Positions 31,110 to 40,452 of a stretch of 56,894 nt of DNA are shown here, piece by piece; the first letter of the stretch is position 1; each line of letters starts with the position of its first letter. Location: positions 1 through 56,894 of IMG/VR virus record IMGVR_UViG_3300017598_000808, one strand, 5' to 3'. Under the pieces are notes generated by a model. That model searched no databases. It was not told where the DNA came from and was given only the letters and a program-made list of their open reading frames with translations. Both the position numbers and the translations under genes were made by a program. This stretch comes from a virus.

Positions 31110-31853
31110 ATGGCAATGGTAATTTTAAATCCAACAGACGAGGAAATCACCGTAACCTGGAACGGCCAAAATTATAAGCTATCACCCAACAGTCGGGAAA
31201 AAGTCAAAGACGCAATGGGGCGCCAGATCATCCACAATTATGGCAACCGTGGCTTGATATCTTTAGAGTATGGAGATGAAGGCGAAATCGAAATTGAAAA
31301 GATCAAAAAAGGCCGGGAAAGGTGGAACTCATTCTGGACCGATCAATGCGTTAAGTACAATCAAATTAACGAACAGCGCGAGCAGACCCACCGAACATTT
31401 GTCAAGCCGCCCTCAAACGTTATGGCCAATGCCAAGCGATTAGGAATTAAAATGCTGGAACCGTATAAGCTCGAGGACACTTCCAGCAAGCAGATTTCTT
31501 TGTTGATGGAACAAAATAAACAGTTAGAAGACGAGATTGGCAAGAAAGATACAGCGCTTGACGGTTTAAAAGACCAGGTGGCCGAACTTACCAGCAACTT
31601 TAAACAACTTATGTCTTTGGCCGGCAAACAGCAACCCCAGGGCGACAACGGCGACACCGACTTTGAGGCAATCAAAGCCACTATGACCAAGATGAATTCA
31701 AAACGCTATATTGGTTGGGTGATTAAAAACTGGACCGATATTCAAACTTATCCGAAAGAGGTTTTATCAGAAATAGCCGCAAAACATGAGAAGCTTTACG
31801 GGACCCCATTTCCGACCAGGAAACCAGCGGTTAAAAATTACGACCTCACATAG
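31110..31853 (+). CDS. Structural-region protein with coiled coil
   Basis: This 247-residue protein has a small strand-rich N-terminal domain (VILNPTDEEITVTWNG, residues 4-55), a mixed middle, a coiled coil with SLLMEQNKQLEDEIGKKD (about 130-165) and a C-terminal helical domain. AAGGAGG lies before the ATG. It may be a minor capsid or connector protein; the family is not recognised. Confidence 0.6.
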   Translation: MAMVILNPTDEEITVTWNGQNYKLSPNSREKVKDAMGRQIIHNYGNRGLISLEYGDEGEIEIEKIKKGRERWNSFWTDQCVKYNQINEQREQTHRTFVKPPSNVMANAKRLGIKMLEPYKLEDTSSKQISLLMEQNKQLEDEIGKKDTALDGLKDQVAELTSNFKQLMSLAGKQQPQGDNGDTDFEAIKATMTKMNSKRYIGWVIKNWTDIQTYPKEVLSEIAAKHEKLYGTPFPTRKPAVKNYDLT

Positions 31854-31876
31854 GATAAGACAATGCGGGAGGAAGC

Positions 31877-32737
31877 ATGTCAACATACAAAAACTGTTAT
31901 GCTTTGGTGGCGTCGGTGCGCCGAGCGCTCGGCGAGTATTCCGAAGCCAAAGTACGCGGGGAAGATACCCTGGGAGGATTTGATAACGATTATATAGTTG
32001 AAAAAATTAACGAAACGATTCGGGAACTTTATGCTATGATAGCCAGGCGGGTTCCCGATTTGTTTTTAGAGGAAGTTGATTTAACCGGGGTCAACTCAGT
32101 TTATACGCTTCCCTGGGACTTTGGGCGCCTGATATATTTCAAAAATAACGAAGGCGTTAAAGTTACCAAAATTGACGAGACTCAGCGGCGATTAACCAAT
32201 TCGACCGGAAGCGAAATGACTTATCGGCGCGTGGGTAATACTTTAGTACTCGACCAGGCCGGGGGGAGCAAGGTTTATACGCTTATTTACATGCGAAAGC
32301 CGCGTATCGTTCATCATGGGTTGGTGGTGGCCGGATCCGCATTGTCAATGACATTTTGTACCCAGGCACCCAAGATAGCTGATTACTTCAATGGAATGGT
32401 TGTCGAAAACATTACCGGCGATTGGGTGGATACGGTTAGCGATTATAGCGCGGCCAGGGTGGCGACGATTGCAGCCGAAACACCCGCCTTGAATGAAGCC
32501 TATGGGCTGGTACCTGAAATTCCCGATTGGTCCCATGATTTGATTGCCCCCCGAGCGTCCCTTGCAATCCGGATGGAACACCCCCTTGCCAAACGCAAAC
32601 CCAATGCCCAGGACATTTTGAAAAGCAACGATATGCTTCGATCCACTTTGGTTGAATTCACGGCGCCAGGCGGGGACCAGGAATATGAGGACATATTTAC
32701 GAATTTTGGCCCTAAAGTGGGTGGAGTAGCTATTTAG
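31877..32737 (+). CDS. Head-tail adaptor (connector) protein
   Basis: This 286-residue protein has a helical N-terminus (VRRALGEYSEAK, VEKINETIRELYAMIARRVPDLFLEEV) and then a strand-rich part with VYTLPWDFGRLIYF, a pattern common to podovirus adaptor proteins of the P22 gp4 / T7 gp11 kind that stack below the portal. A C-terminal helix follows. GGGAGGAAGC lies before the ATG. Its place right before the 801-residue tail protein supports the assignment. Confidence 0.65.
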   Translation: MSTYKNCYALVASVRRALGEYSEAKVRGEDTLGGFDNDYIVEKINETIRELYAMIARRVPDLFLEEVDLTGVNSVYTLPWDFGRLIYFKNNEGVKVTKIDETQRRLTNSTGSEMTYRRVGNTLVLDQAGGSKVYTLIYMRKPRIVHHGLVVAGSALSMTFCTQAPKIADYFNGMVVENITGDWVDTVSDYSAARVATIAAETPALNEAYGLVPEIPDWSHDLIAPRASLAIRMEHPLAKRKPNAQDILKSNDMLRSTLVEFTAPGGDQEYEDIFTNFGPKVGGVAI

Positions 32738-32752
32738 GAAAAAGGATAAGTC

Positions 32753-35158
32753 ATGCCCCTTGAGCGATATACCGACATAAAGGCGATTCCCGTCGAAGGC
32801 GGCTGTATCACGGCCATTGAGAAAAGTTCAATCCCGTTTGGTGGGTTGTCTCAAATGCAAAATTTGAGAAACCGTCACCCAGGATTCCGGCAACGTGGCG
32901 GCCAACGCAAACTGCATTCAACCGCCGATGGTACCAACAAAGTTTTAACCCTTTATCAATTCCAAAAGACGTTGGTGGACGAACAGCACTTCTTTGCTCA
33001 AATGTCCGATGGCGATATCTTAGAAGCCACCTCTCAACCCCCTACCGTGACGGCTGGCGTGTTTGGTTCTGAAATTTTTTCCGGATCCGCGAATCAAATT
33101 CCGGCCACCTGGGGCGTGATGGACGATGTTTTATTGCACTCTAATGGGGTTGATCAGCATCAAATTTATGGGGGGACCTCAAGTGCGATTGAAAAGCTTT
33201 ATGTCCACAAGGGCTCATCGATTGGCGCGGTACCAGTTATCGGAGAAGATTATTCGGATAATATCAGCATTAACGACGATACCGAGGCAATTTTAGATGC
33301 CCTGGATACCCAGGCAAACGGCCATTGCATATTTTTCAGAACCCCGATGCCGGTCAAGTCGATCACCTTGACGGTTGGCACGGCCAATTCAAATGCTGCG
33401 GTTGCGTCGATATATTATCCCAAATCAGACGGGACCTGGGCAGCGGTCAGCGGGTTTGCCGATGCCACAGACGATGGAGGCGCCACCCTGGGGCAGTCAG
33501 GCAAGATGTCCTGGACCATGCCCACCGATCTTTTACCTAAGTACCTATATGGTTCAAGTGGTTTTTGGTACCAACTACGCGTATCGGCAGCGTTAAGCGC
33601 AACGGTTCGGATTACCTATGTAACATATGACACGTCTTGGCTGGATCTGGAAAATGTTTGGAACGGGGTTATCCAATATGCGGTAGAGGTCCAAGTTGAA
33701 GGAACTAGTACATGGGAAACCTACGCGGCTGGCGCCGTTGATTTGGATGAATTGGCGTCAGGTAAAAAAATAGTCATTGCGGCCACCGATCCGATCGAAG
33801 GGATTTATATCGACCCTGGGGCGACCCCCAACGATACGGGGACCGCTTTGACCAGTTTGAAATACTGGGATGGCAATTCCTGGGTATCGGTTGGCAGTAC
33901 CGCGGATGGTACCAACGGGATGTCAAATGCCGGCTGGATTACGTTTCCCCGAATGACTGCTCACCCCCACCAATTCGGGACCAGCCAGTATCAGGCTTAT
34001 TGGTATGAGCTTATTTGGGATAGTGAGATTACGGCCGATACGGTTATCTCAATTTTGGTTATGCCTTATTTTAATGTTTCTGAATTGGGAAAATCAAAAT
34101 CTCATTGCGTATGGAAGGACCGGGCTTGTTATACGTTCAACCGATGGCCGGCATACATTTACTGCAGCCAGAAAGATAGCCCGATGGTTTTAAATGGATC
34201 TGATTACGGGATTTTAAAAGCGGGCGATGGCCGCGCCAATGCGGTAGTTGCGGCCAAACGATTTCACAATGAACTGATGGTCTGGCAGGAAGAAAAGGGA
34301 GTAGAGGGCGGGTGTGTTACTCTTTTTGAAGGTTATTCACCGTCTACTTTTGGCAAGCTGGTTTTAAGTTCCAAGATTGGCAGCATGAATGCCAAATCAG
34401 TGGCTATTGTGGACGGGGTTTTGACCGCGACAGCCACCGATGAAACTATCAAAACATTGGCCTTTTTCCTCAGTCGATATGGCGTGTGCGTTACAGACGG
34501 CCGGACCATAACGATTATTTCAGATGATATCAGAAACTATTTTGAGCCCACCAAAGACGAGTGCATTCGTCGAGGCTATGAGTCTGAAATGTGGCTGGAA
34601 CATGATACCCAGGAAAATGTTATCCGAATTGGATTAGTATCCGGTTCTTCGGCTACGCTTCCCAATATTTATCCTGTTTTCGACCTGGTTACTAAAAAGT
34701 GGTCCTTTGATACCGTAGCCCAGGAACTTTCATGCATGGCCAATGTGGCGGCGGGATCCGGCGAGACAACCATCGTTCAGGTAGGGGGCGGGATCGATGA
34801 CGGTACGGTCTACCAGCTTAATTACGGCTATAACGACGTTTCAACCGGCATCGATGCTTCTTTAACGTTTGAACTATCAGACGGCGGCCAGGTTCTTAAT
34901 CTGGAAGAATTGCTTTTGATTGCCAAAGCCATTGAAAGTGGTAGCGCGATTTTACAGATTTTTAGCAATAACATAGCCGATGGATCAACCGCGATCCCGA
35001 TCACGCCAGGAATCGGTAGCCAATTAGTTCGTAGGCATCGGATTCCAATCAACCGGACCAGTGAATTAATATCGGTTAAAATCGGCAATAGCAAAAAGGA
35101 CGAAGAATTTTATCTATTGGAAGTAGGATTCCAGGTGAACTTATGGACAGAAAGGTAA
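32753..35158 (+). CDS. Large tail or neck protein, nozzle-like
   Basis: This 801-residue protein is almost entirely strands. The opening (YTDIKAIPVEGGCITAIEKSSIPFGGLSQMQNLRNRHPGF, residues 6-46) is the style of phage DNA-stabilisation/tail-nozzle proteins, which thread a beta-propeller. Several inserted jelly-roll or Ig-like segments follow (about 190-480), and the propeller resumes with SHCVWKDRACYTFNR. GGATAAG lies before the ATG. It likely forms the hexameric tail nozzle beneath the adaptor. Confidence 0.65.
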   Translation: MPLERYTDIKAIPVEGGCITAIEKSSIPFGGLSQMQNLRNRHPGFRQRGGQRKLHSTADGTNKVLTLYQFQKTLVDEQHFFAQMSDGDILEATSQPPTVTAGVFGSEIFSGSANQIPATWGVMDDVLLHSNGVDQHQIYGGTSSAIEKLYVHKGSSIGAVPVIGEDYSDNISINDDTEAILDALDTQANGHCIFFRTPMPVKSITLTVGTANSNAAVASIYYPKSDGTWAAVSGFADATDDGGATLGQSGKMSWTMPTDLLPKYLYGSSGFWYQLRVSAALSATVRITYVTYDTSWLDLENVWNGVIQYAVEVQVEGTSTWETYAAGAVDLDELASGKKIVIAATDPIEGIYIDPGATPNDTGTALTSLKYWDGNSWVSVGSTADGTNGMSNAGWITFPRMTAHPHQFGTSQYQAYWYELIWDSEITADTVISILVMPYFNVSELGKSKSHCVWKDRACYTFNRWPAYIYCSQKDSPMVLNGSDYGILKAGDGRANAVVAAKRFHNELMVWQEEKGVEGGCVTLFEGYSPSTFGKLVLSSKIGSMNAKSVAIVDGVLTATATDETIKTLAFFLSRYGVCVTDGRTITIISDDIRNYFEPTKDECIRRGYESEMWLEHDTQENVIRIGLVSGSSATLPNIYPVFDLVTKKWSFDTVAQELSCMANVAAGSGETTIVQVGGGIDDGTVYQLNYGYNDVSTGIDASLTFELSDGGQVLNLEELLLIAKAIESGSAILQIFSNNIADGSTAIPITPGIGSQLVRRHRIPINRTSELISVKIGNSKKDEEFYLLEVGFQVNLWTER

Positions 35159-35325
35159 AAAAGTATCCGCCAGGGGATGTCACGAAGCCATGGAAACGGC
35201 AATTTTACGAAACAAGATCGATTGGCCCTGAACCGCCGCTAAACGCTAAAGGATTCTGGATCCGGCCAAAGCACGGCATAAAAAGGAAAACAAAAAATGA
35301 TCGTTCTAACAACAATGGCAAATGA
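35143..35325 (+). CDS. Small basic protein
   Basis: This 60-residue protein is rich in Lys, Arg and Pro, with GPEPPLNAKGFWIRPKHG in the middle, and overlaps the tail gene by 16 bp and the next gene by 29 bp. No signal or membrane segment. Function unknown. Confidence 0.5.
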   Translation: MDRKVKKYPPGDVTKPWKRQFYETRSIGPEPPLNAKGFWIRPKHGIKRKTKNDRSNNNGK

Positions 35326-35635
35326 GCAAAGCGTCTATTGGGTTACCACAGGTTTTTTAGACGAGGATAATAATGCCATGGCGCCGGATGTTGCGACCTG
35401 GACGTTGACCGATTTGAAAGGCAATCTCATTAATTCCAGGGAAGATGTTTCCATTGTTACCCCTGAAACTTCGGAAACAATTGAGCTGTCCGGCGATGAT
35501 TTAGTCGTGGACGGTAATGATATCGTTCAGCGGATTTTGACCCTGGAAGGGACTTATACTTCGGTTAATTACGGCGCCAGCAAGCCGTTTAAGTTTCAAA
35601 TCAAATTTCCAATTGAACCTATCGTAATTGTATAA
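35297..35635 (+). CDS. Virion-region beta-rich protein
   Basis: From the ATG at 35297 (AAAAGGA about 9 nt upstream) this is 112 residues, nearly all strands, with QSVYWVTTGFLDEDNNAM, VATWTLTDLKGNLI and KPFKFQIKF. Such single beta-sandwich proteins in tail regions are often fibre attachment or decoration units. An internal ATG at 35315 is also possible. Confidence 0.5.
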   Translation: MIVLTTMANEQSVYWVTTGFLDEDNNAMAPDVATWTLTDLKGNLINSREDVSIVTPETSETIELSGDDLVVDGNDIVQRILTLEGTYTSVNYGASKPFKFQIKFPIEPIVIV

Positions 35636-35645
35636 AGAGTAAACT

Positions 35646-36749
35646 ATGGCCTGGTTAAGTGGTTGGGCAGCAGAACAGAGAATTGAGCTTGTAATTGATA
35701 ACACCAAAATCGATGGGGCTTTGACAAACTTTCCGGTTATGGTGAAACTATCATCATCTTCGGGCATTGACAGTTCTGATATTTCTCAGGTTTTTGATGA
35801 GCTTGCCTCAGATGCCAATCGGCTTAAAATAGCAGTCACCGAAGATGACGAAGTAACAGAATGTAAGGTCGAAATTGAACACTGGGACGATGCCAGTGAG
35901 CTTGCAATTTTGCATGTTAAGGTCCCGGCCGTGGCTTCGGGCGCTGATACCACTTTATATCTTTATTACGATTCGGCCCATGCTGACAATACGACCAATG
36001 TGGGGGATATTGGGGATGCACCGGCGCAAGCTGTTTGGGATTCTGATTTCGACAGAGTTCTGCACATGTATGATGGCACCACGCTTAAAAATTCGGCTGA
36101 TGGTACCACGGAAACGCTTGCAGGATCTCTTACGCTGGTAGACGGTCCGAACGGGAATAAGGCCTTACAGGCGAACGCGGACGGAGATTACATAGATTGC
36201 GCTTCATATGCTTTTACGAGCCTTTTTACGGTTGAAGCCCAATTTTATATTGATACTGGAGGACCTGACCCCGGGTATGATCAGCTTTTTGGATTTAATC
36301 ATAAAATTACCCTTATGGTGGACCACACGAACGGTACAACCAAATGGGGGTTATATACCGGGAATGGAAGTAGTTGGGATGCTTTAGTTCCAGCGAATAC
36401 GCTTTTGGGCGAATCAACTTGGTACAATATAGCGTTAACATACAATGCTGGAACTCATGGTTGCTTTTTAAATGGGGCGGACGATGGTGGGGGTTCAGGG
36501 ACTAACAGAACGATAACGACCCCTTTTCATGTTTTTAGAAGGGAGAATGCTGCAAGTGGTGATTATCGGCTTCATGGTAAGATTTCTGAATTTCGAATTA
36601 GCACGGTAGAACGATCCGATGCCTGGGTTAAAGCCACCTATCACTCTTTGTTTGACAGTTTGATAACGCTGACAGACGAATATCCGCCGGAAGGGTCCGG
36701 GACAATACCAATAGTGATGCACCATTATACTAAAAACATAGGAGCGTAA
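35646..36749 (+). CDS. DUF2341 plus LamG/concanavalin-like virion protein
   Basis: This 367-residue protein has a DUF2341-like domain at its start (QRIELVIDNTKIDGALTNFPVMVKL, with DTTLYLYYDS near 100), followed by a LamG/concanavalin-like jelly roll (LFTVEAQFYIDTGG, TWYNIALTYNAG and KISEFRIS, about 190-340). This pair is common in exported or virion proteins that bind sugars. Here it has no signal peptide and lies in the tail gene run, so it is a likely receptor-binding or fibre component. Confidence 0.72.
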   Translation: MAWLSGWAAEQRIELVIDNTKIDGALTNFPVMVKLSSSSGIDSSDISQVFDELASDANRLKIAVTEDDEVTECKVEIEHWDDASELAILHVKVPAVASGADTTLYLYYDSAHADNTTNVGDIGDAPAQAVWDSDFDRVLHMYDGTTLKNSADGTTETLAGSLTLVDGPNGNKALQANADGDYIDCASYAFTSLFTVEAQFYIDTGGPDPGYDQLFGFNHKITLMVDHTNGTTKWGLYTGNGSSWDALVPANTLLGESTWYNIALTYNAGTHGCFLNGADDGGGSGTNRTITTPFHVFRRENAASGDYRLHGKISEFRISTVERSDAWVKATYHSLFDSLITLTDEYPPEGSGTIPIVMHHYTKNIGA

Positions 36750-36750
36750 T

Positions 36751-37608
36751 GTGCAATATTTAAGGGCAAATACACAGGTTAAAGTGGTTGTCGGTGTGTG
36801 TGTAGATGTTACAGACGGATTTACGCCGGAAACAGGTGTTGACATTAGCACCGCTGATGAAGCCGAGTTGATCAAACATGACGCGAGTGCAGTGACGGAT
36901 ATCTCAGCGGCCACCTGGGCGGCGATCGCAAGTTGCGACGGATACTATAATTTGACTTTGACGACCTCTCACACCGATACGGAAGGCATGATGACAATCG
37001 TTATTCAAGACGATTCGGTCTGTTTGCCGGTCAGAATGCAATTTATGGTTCTATCCGAGGCAGCTTACGATTCACTATTTGTAGCCAAAGACACGGGTTT
37101 TATGGACATCAATGTTAAGGCTGTTAGTGAGGACACCGCAGCAGCAGACAACCTGGAATCCGCTTGTGATAATTATAGTGCCACGCGAGGGCTTGCGGGT
37201 ACGGCATTGCCGGCAGCGGCAGCCGACGCAGCCGGCGGTGTGCCGATCAGTGACGCGGGTGGACTTGATTTAGATACTCAACTTGCAGCTACCGATGAGA
37301 TCACAGCGGCCAGGATGGGGGCCTTAACCGATTGGATTAACGGCGGAAGATTGGATCTTATTCTTGACGCTATTCTCGCCATGCTCGATGACGCCAGGGG
37401 CGAACCGGGGGATACAGCACCCCCGGTAAATCCGGACGCTATGACCAAACTGGACTATTTATATAAATTTATGCGAAATAAAATCGAAACTACACCGACC
37501 AAGATTCACGTTTACAACGATGCCCAGGACAATAAGGATCACACTTCGGATATTTCTGATTCAGCTTCATTATTTACAAGAGGTGAGTTCGGGGCGGGGG
37601 ACGCATAA
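36751..37608 (+). CDS. Virion-region protein, tail-associated
   Basis: The GTG start at 36751 follows TAGGAGCGTAAT. The 285 residues begin with a beta domain (VKVVVGVCVDVTDGFTPETGV...YYNLTLTTSHTDTEGMMTI, residues 9-95), then a linker with alternating Ala and Asp (about 130-190) and a C-terminal region with DAMTKLDYLYKFMRNK. Proteins of this form recur in phage tail clusters as baseplate or fibre-linking parts. No family is fixed. Confidence 0.55.
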   Translation: MQYLRANTQVKVVVGVCVDVTDGFTPETGVDISTADEAELIKHDASAVTDISAATWAAIASCDGYYNLTLTTSHTDTEGMMTIVIQDDSVCLPVRMQFMVLSEAAYDSLFVAKDTGFMDINVKAVSEDTAAADNLESACDNYSATRGLAGTALPAAAADAAGGVPISDAGGLDLDTQLAATDEITAARMGALTDWINGGRLDLILDAILAMLDDARGEPGDTAPPVNPDAMTKLDYLYKFMRNKIETTPTKIHVYNDAQDNKDHTSDISDSASLFTRGEFGAGDA

Positions 37609-37610
37609 AT

Positions 37611-37883
37611 ATGGCGGTTGACACAAAACTTAAACGGCAATCAGCAACCGGCCTGTTGTTGTTTTCAATATTTTCAGGAGTGGATCCTTCTGATCTTATA
37701 ATAAGCTACGCTCAAAGACACGCGGTAACGGCTTGCTATGCCGGCACTTTTCTTGCAATTGGGATTATGAGCAAGCCGACTGTATCAGCCGGAAGGCCAA
37801 GTATTACGGCAACGGGCAAGCAACCCAATGTCACCGTATCGGGCGCGGGTCCAAGTATTTCGATAACCGCCAAGGGAGACTAA
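37611..37883 (+). CDS. Small virion-region protein
   Basis: This 90-residue protein has a hydrophobic N-terminal part (TGLLLFSIFSGVDPSDLII) and a Thr/Ser/Pro-rich strand repeat at the end (SITATGKQPNVTVSGAGPSISITAKG). It ends in a TAATG overlap with the next gene. Function unknown. Confidence 0.5.
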   Translation: MAVDTKLKRQSATGLLLFSIFSGVDPSDLIISYAQRHAVTACYAGTFLAIGIMSKPTVSAGRPSITATGKQPNVTVSGAGPSISITAKGD

Positions 37884-39232
37884 TGGCTGATAAGCCGACA
37901 ATCATTGAGCAGGATTATGGCCATCGGACTTATATGCACGCCGATGATTATACATCGGCCATGAAACGTCCCAGTGACAAGCAATATGACAACCGTATCA
38001 AACGGCCTCATTCCGATGACAAAAAACCGTATATGGATGACGAGTATCCGGAAATGGAACATTATTGGACGCCGTATGATCCGCCCACTAATTTTGTTCC
38101 TCCGGGGATCCCGGATGATTGGAAAATTCCGCCGCATGACGCCGAGCCGCCGGGCGGGCCTGGAGATCTTGGCGAGCCTGGTTTTACCGGGTGCCTTTTT
38201 GGTATACCACGAGGACCATCGTCCATAAAAAAGGGCGAGACGACTTTTTCAGGTATTGGTGTTTTGCCCGAAGATTTGTTGATTAGACTATACGTTAATT
38301 ATGGCCCGGCTGAGTTATTATCTTCTTATCAATCGGTTAACGCCAGTGTGCTGGATGAATTCCCAAATACTATAGTCAGCGCCAAGGCCCTGGATTCATT
38401 TGACCCGAATGACTACCATGAACATGAGACAGAAGATGATGCTTACGCAGTTCAAATTGCCGCAGTCACCGCGTCCGGGGGAGTGTGTACATGGGAATTT
38501 TCGGTTATTTATTGCCCGGCGACTGTTGAACTGGAATGGGATTGGGATAACAGCGCCGAAACGATTGTTCAGGACGCGACCGCCGCGGTTTTTGTAACCG
38601 GGGGCGCGGGGCCGTTTGATTGGGAAGTTTCCGGGGAAGGCTATACGCTTTCAAGCTATTCGGATGCCGGTCGAAGTAATACGTTAATTGCGGGACCGAG
38701 TTCATGTGGGTCCGCTATAATTACCGTAACAGACGGTTGCGGTATAGTGGTTACAGGCTCGGTCCGGAATACTACCGGTTATTGGGATGAAAAAGCAAGT
38801 CAATGTGGGTTGGTGGCAGCGGCATCCTGGGATATCAATTGTAGCGGAAGTATATTTGAAAACCTTTGGCCGGTTACTGCTACGGTTGTCGTGGGTTATC
38901 AAAAGCAATATCACAAAGAAGTAATGAGGATTAGTTCGGCGGCTCAAAGTGGTGCGGATACCGACGGAGAGTGTGAGGCTGATCGCGCCGCCTATAATTG
39001 CGGTAGTTGGACCAACCCATGTTTGCCGTATCCAGGCTCATGGACTTTAACCAAGCCCCCAGGGACTTGTGGGGGGACTATCCGATGGCAAGGCATATAC
39101 GAAGAATGTAGTTCCTTTGGACAGTGGACGACTAGGCCGTGCCATGAAAGCGGTGGTAAGTGGTATTTTCTTAGAGCGCAACATAATACACTTTCTATGC
39201 AGTTACGATATTGGGAATGGGAGTGCGCGTAA
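37883..39232 (+). CDS. Large beta-rich virion protein with Ig-like segments
   Basis: From the ATG at 37883 this is 449 residues. The N-terminal 100 residues are polar with many Tyr, Asp and Pro. The middle and end are strand-rich, with DATAAVFVTGGAGPFDWEVSG and SCGSAIITVTDGCGIVVTG resembling Ig or SprB-type repeats, and many Cys in the last third. The Cys content suggests disulfides or metal, unusual for a virion protein assembled in the cytoplasm. It may be a fibre or adhesin-like tip. Confidence 0.55.
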   Translation: MADKPTIIEQDYGHRTYMHADDYTSAMKRPSDKQYDNRIKRPHSDDKKPYMDDEYPEMEHYWTPYDPPTNFVPPGIPDDWKIPPHDAEPPGGPGDLGEPGFTGCLFGIPRGPSSIKKGETTFSGIGVLPEDLLIRLYVNYGPAELLSSYQSVNASVLDEFPNTIVSAKALDSFDPNDYHEHETEDDAYAVQIAAVTASGGVCTWEFSVIYCPATVELEWDWDNSAETIVQDATAAVFVTGGAGPFDWEVSGEGYTLSSYSDAGRSNTLIAGPSSCGSAIITVTDGCGIVVTGSVRNTTGYWDEKASQCGLVAAASWDINCSGSIFENLWPVTATVVVGYQKQYHKEVMRISSAAQSGADTDGECEADRAAYNCGSWTNPCLPYPGSWTLTKPPGTCGGTIRWQGIYEECSSFGQWTTRPCHESGGKWYFLRAQHNTLSMQLRYWEWECA

Positions 39233-39235
39233 TTA

Positions 39236-39733
39236 ATGGAAAAAGAATTAACAAAAGAGCGTATAGAAAAACTTGATTTAGAGCTTGCTGCATTTCCGCT
39301 ATCTATGATGCAAGATTTTCTAACGTTTCAAATACATTGTGAGCGGACCGGCATTGATGCCGGCGAAATTCCGGGGTATTTACGATATCATCTTGGCGAA
39401 AATGCCAGGGTAATTAACCGCAAGGCTGTTGAAGCAACCCGGATTTTAATCGACAAGTCCCCGAAGTGTCCGGTTTGTAAGATGGTAATGAGTTTAGAGC
39501 CGATCAATGATGATCGAACACGTATGATTGATGATCATTCAAAAAGTTGGTGGGTTTGTCCCGATCCGGCTTGTAGCTGTGAGCCGATCCTGGACGATAA
39601 ATATCCGCATGAAATATTAATGGACCTGGGAGTCCCGGTCCATAAACCATTTAAACCGCAAAGCTCGGCGCGACGAAAGCGGTCCGCGGCCAGGCAACGT
39701 AATTGCGGGCAAAAGAGGAGACAGGCGACATGA
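39236..39733 (+). CDS. Zinc-ribbon protein of the tail region
   Basis: This 165-residue protein has a helical first half and a zinc ribbon made by CPVC (near residue 78) and CPDPAC plus C (near 107-113). The last 30 residues are very basic. It has no family call. It ends in an ATGA overlap with the next gene. Confidence 0.55.
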   Translation: MEKELTKERIEKLDLELAAFPLSMMQDFLTFQIHCERTGIDAGEIPGYLRYHLGENARVINRKAVEATRILIDKSPKCPVCKMVMSLEPINDDRTRMIDDHSKSWWVCPDPACSCEPILDDKYPHEILMDLGVPVHKPFKPQSSARRKRSAARQRNCGQKRRQAT

Positions 39734-40440
39734 TCACTCCATTTGCCTCAAGGGCAAGTAAATATTTACAAAGTTTTGAAACCTCGGGATATTCGTCTGG
39801 CGTAAAACCCGGAAGCGCGGGGGCACAACAGGCGCCAAGTGATGGTCGGTTTACTAACGTTAAAACCGATCGATTTAATGCCCTGTTAGGCCGTGGTGGA
39901 AGTAGCCGGGGGCCAACCGGCAGTACTACCACCACCCGGACGGTCCGCAAAGGCGATGCCCCTGAACTGCCGGACATGCCGACTTTCAAAGCGCCCAAGG
40001 TAAATAAGCGGGCTATCCGGGCGATGACTCAAAAATTAGCTGCCCCAGGGGTTAGAACCCTACGTCAAACCATGCAGCAAGCCATGGGTAAGAATTACGA
40101 AAATCCCAATGTTCGCAAACTAACCTTACGTGAAGCATTGCAGGGTTACGGGACCGGGCTTGAAAAGGTCATGGGCGGCGCCGGCCGAGAGGCCCGTTCG
40201 GAACATATGGCGGAACTGGATCTGCAACGCCAGGAAGAAATGGCTAATTTCCAGGCCCAAACCAATGCGGCTATGCAAACCTACCAAAATGCGTGGGCGG
40301 ATTATCTTAAAGGCGAGAAAACCGTTTCGACAACCACACCCGATACCGAGGGATCCGGTGCCAGTGGTGGGGTAGAAATGGGTGGGAATACATATCACTA
40401 TACCCGTAATCCGTTTACCGGTAATTTACGTCCGATATAA
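39730..40440 (+). CDS. Internal virion-like protein, helical
   Basis: From the ATG at 39730 (GAGGAGACAG upstream) this is 236 residues: a Gly/Ser-rich disordered start, then helices with NKRAIRAMTQKLAAPGVRTLRQTM and VRKLTLREALQGYGTGLEKVM, ending with a Tyr-rich strand. Proteins like this precede the giant ejection protein in podoviruses and may be injected with it. The assignment is by position. Confidence 0.5.
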   Translation: MITPFASRASKYLQSFETSGYSSGVKPGSAGAQQAPSDGRFTNVKTDRFNALLGRGGSSRGPTGSTTTTRTVRKGDAPELPDMPTFKAPKVNKRAIRAMTQKLAAPGVRTLRQTMQQAMGKNYENPNVRKLTLREALQGYGTGLEKVMGGAGREARSEHMAELDLQRQEEMANFQAQTNAAMQTYQNAWADYLKGEKTVSTTTPDTEGSGASGGVEMGGNTYHYTRNPFTGNLRPI

Positions 40441-40452
40441 ACGAGGTGAGTT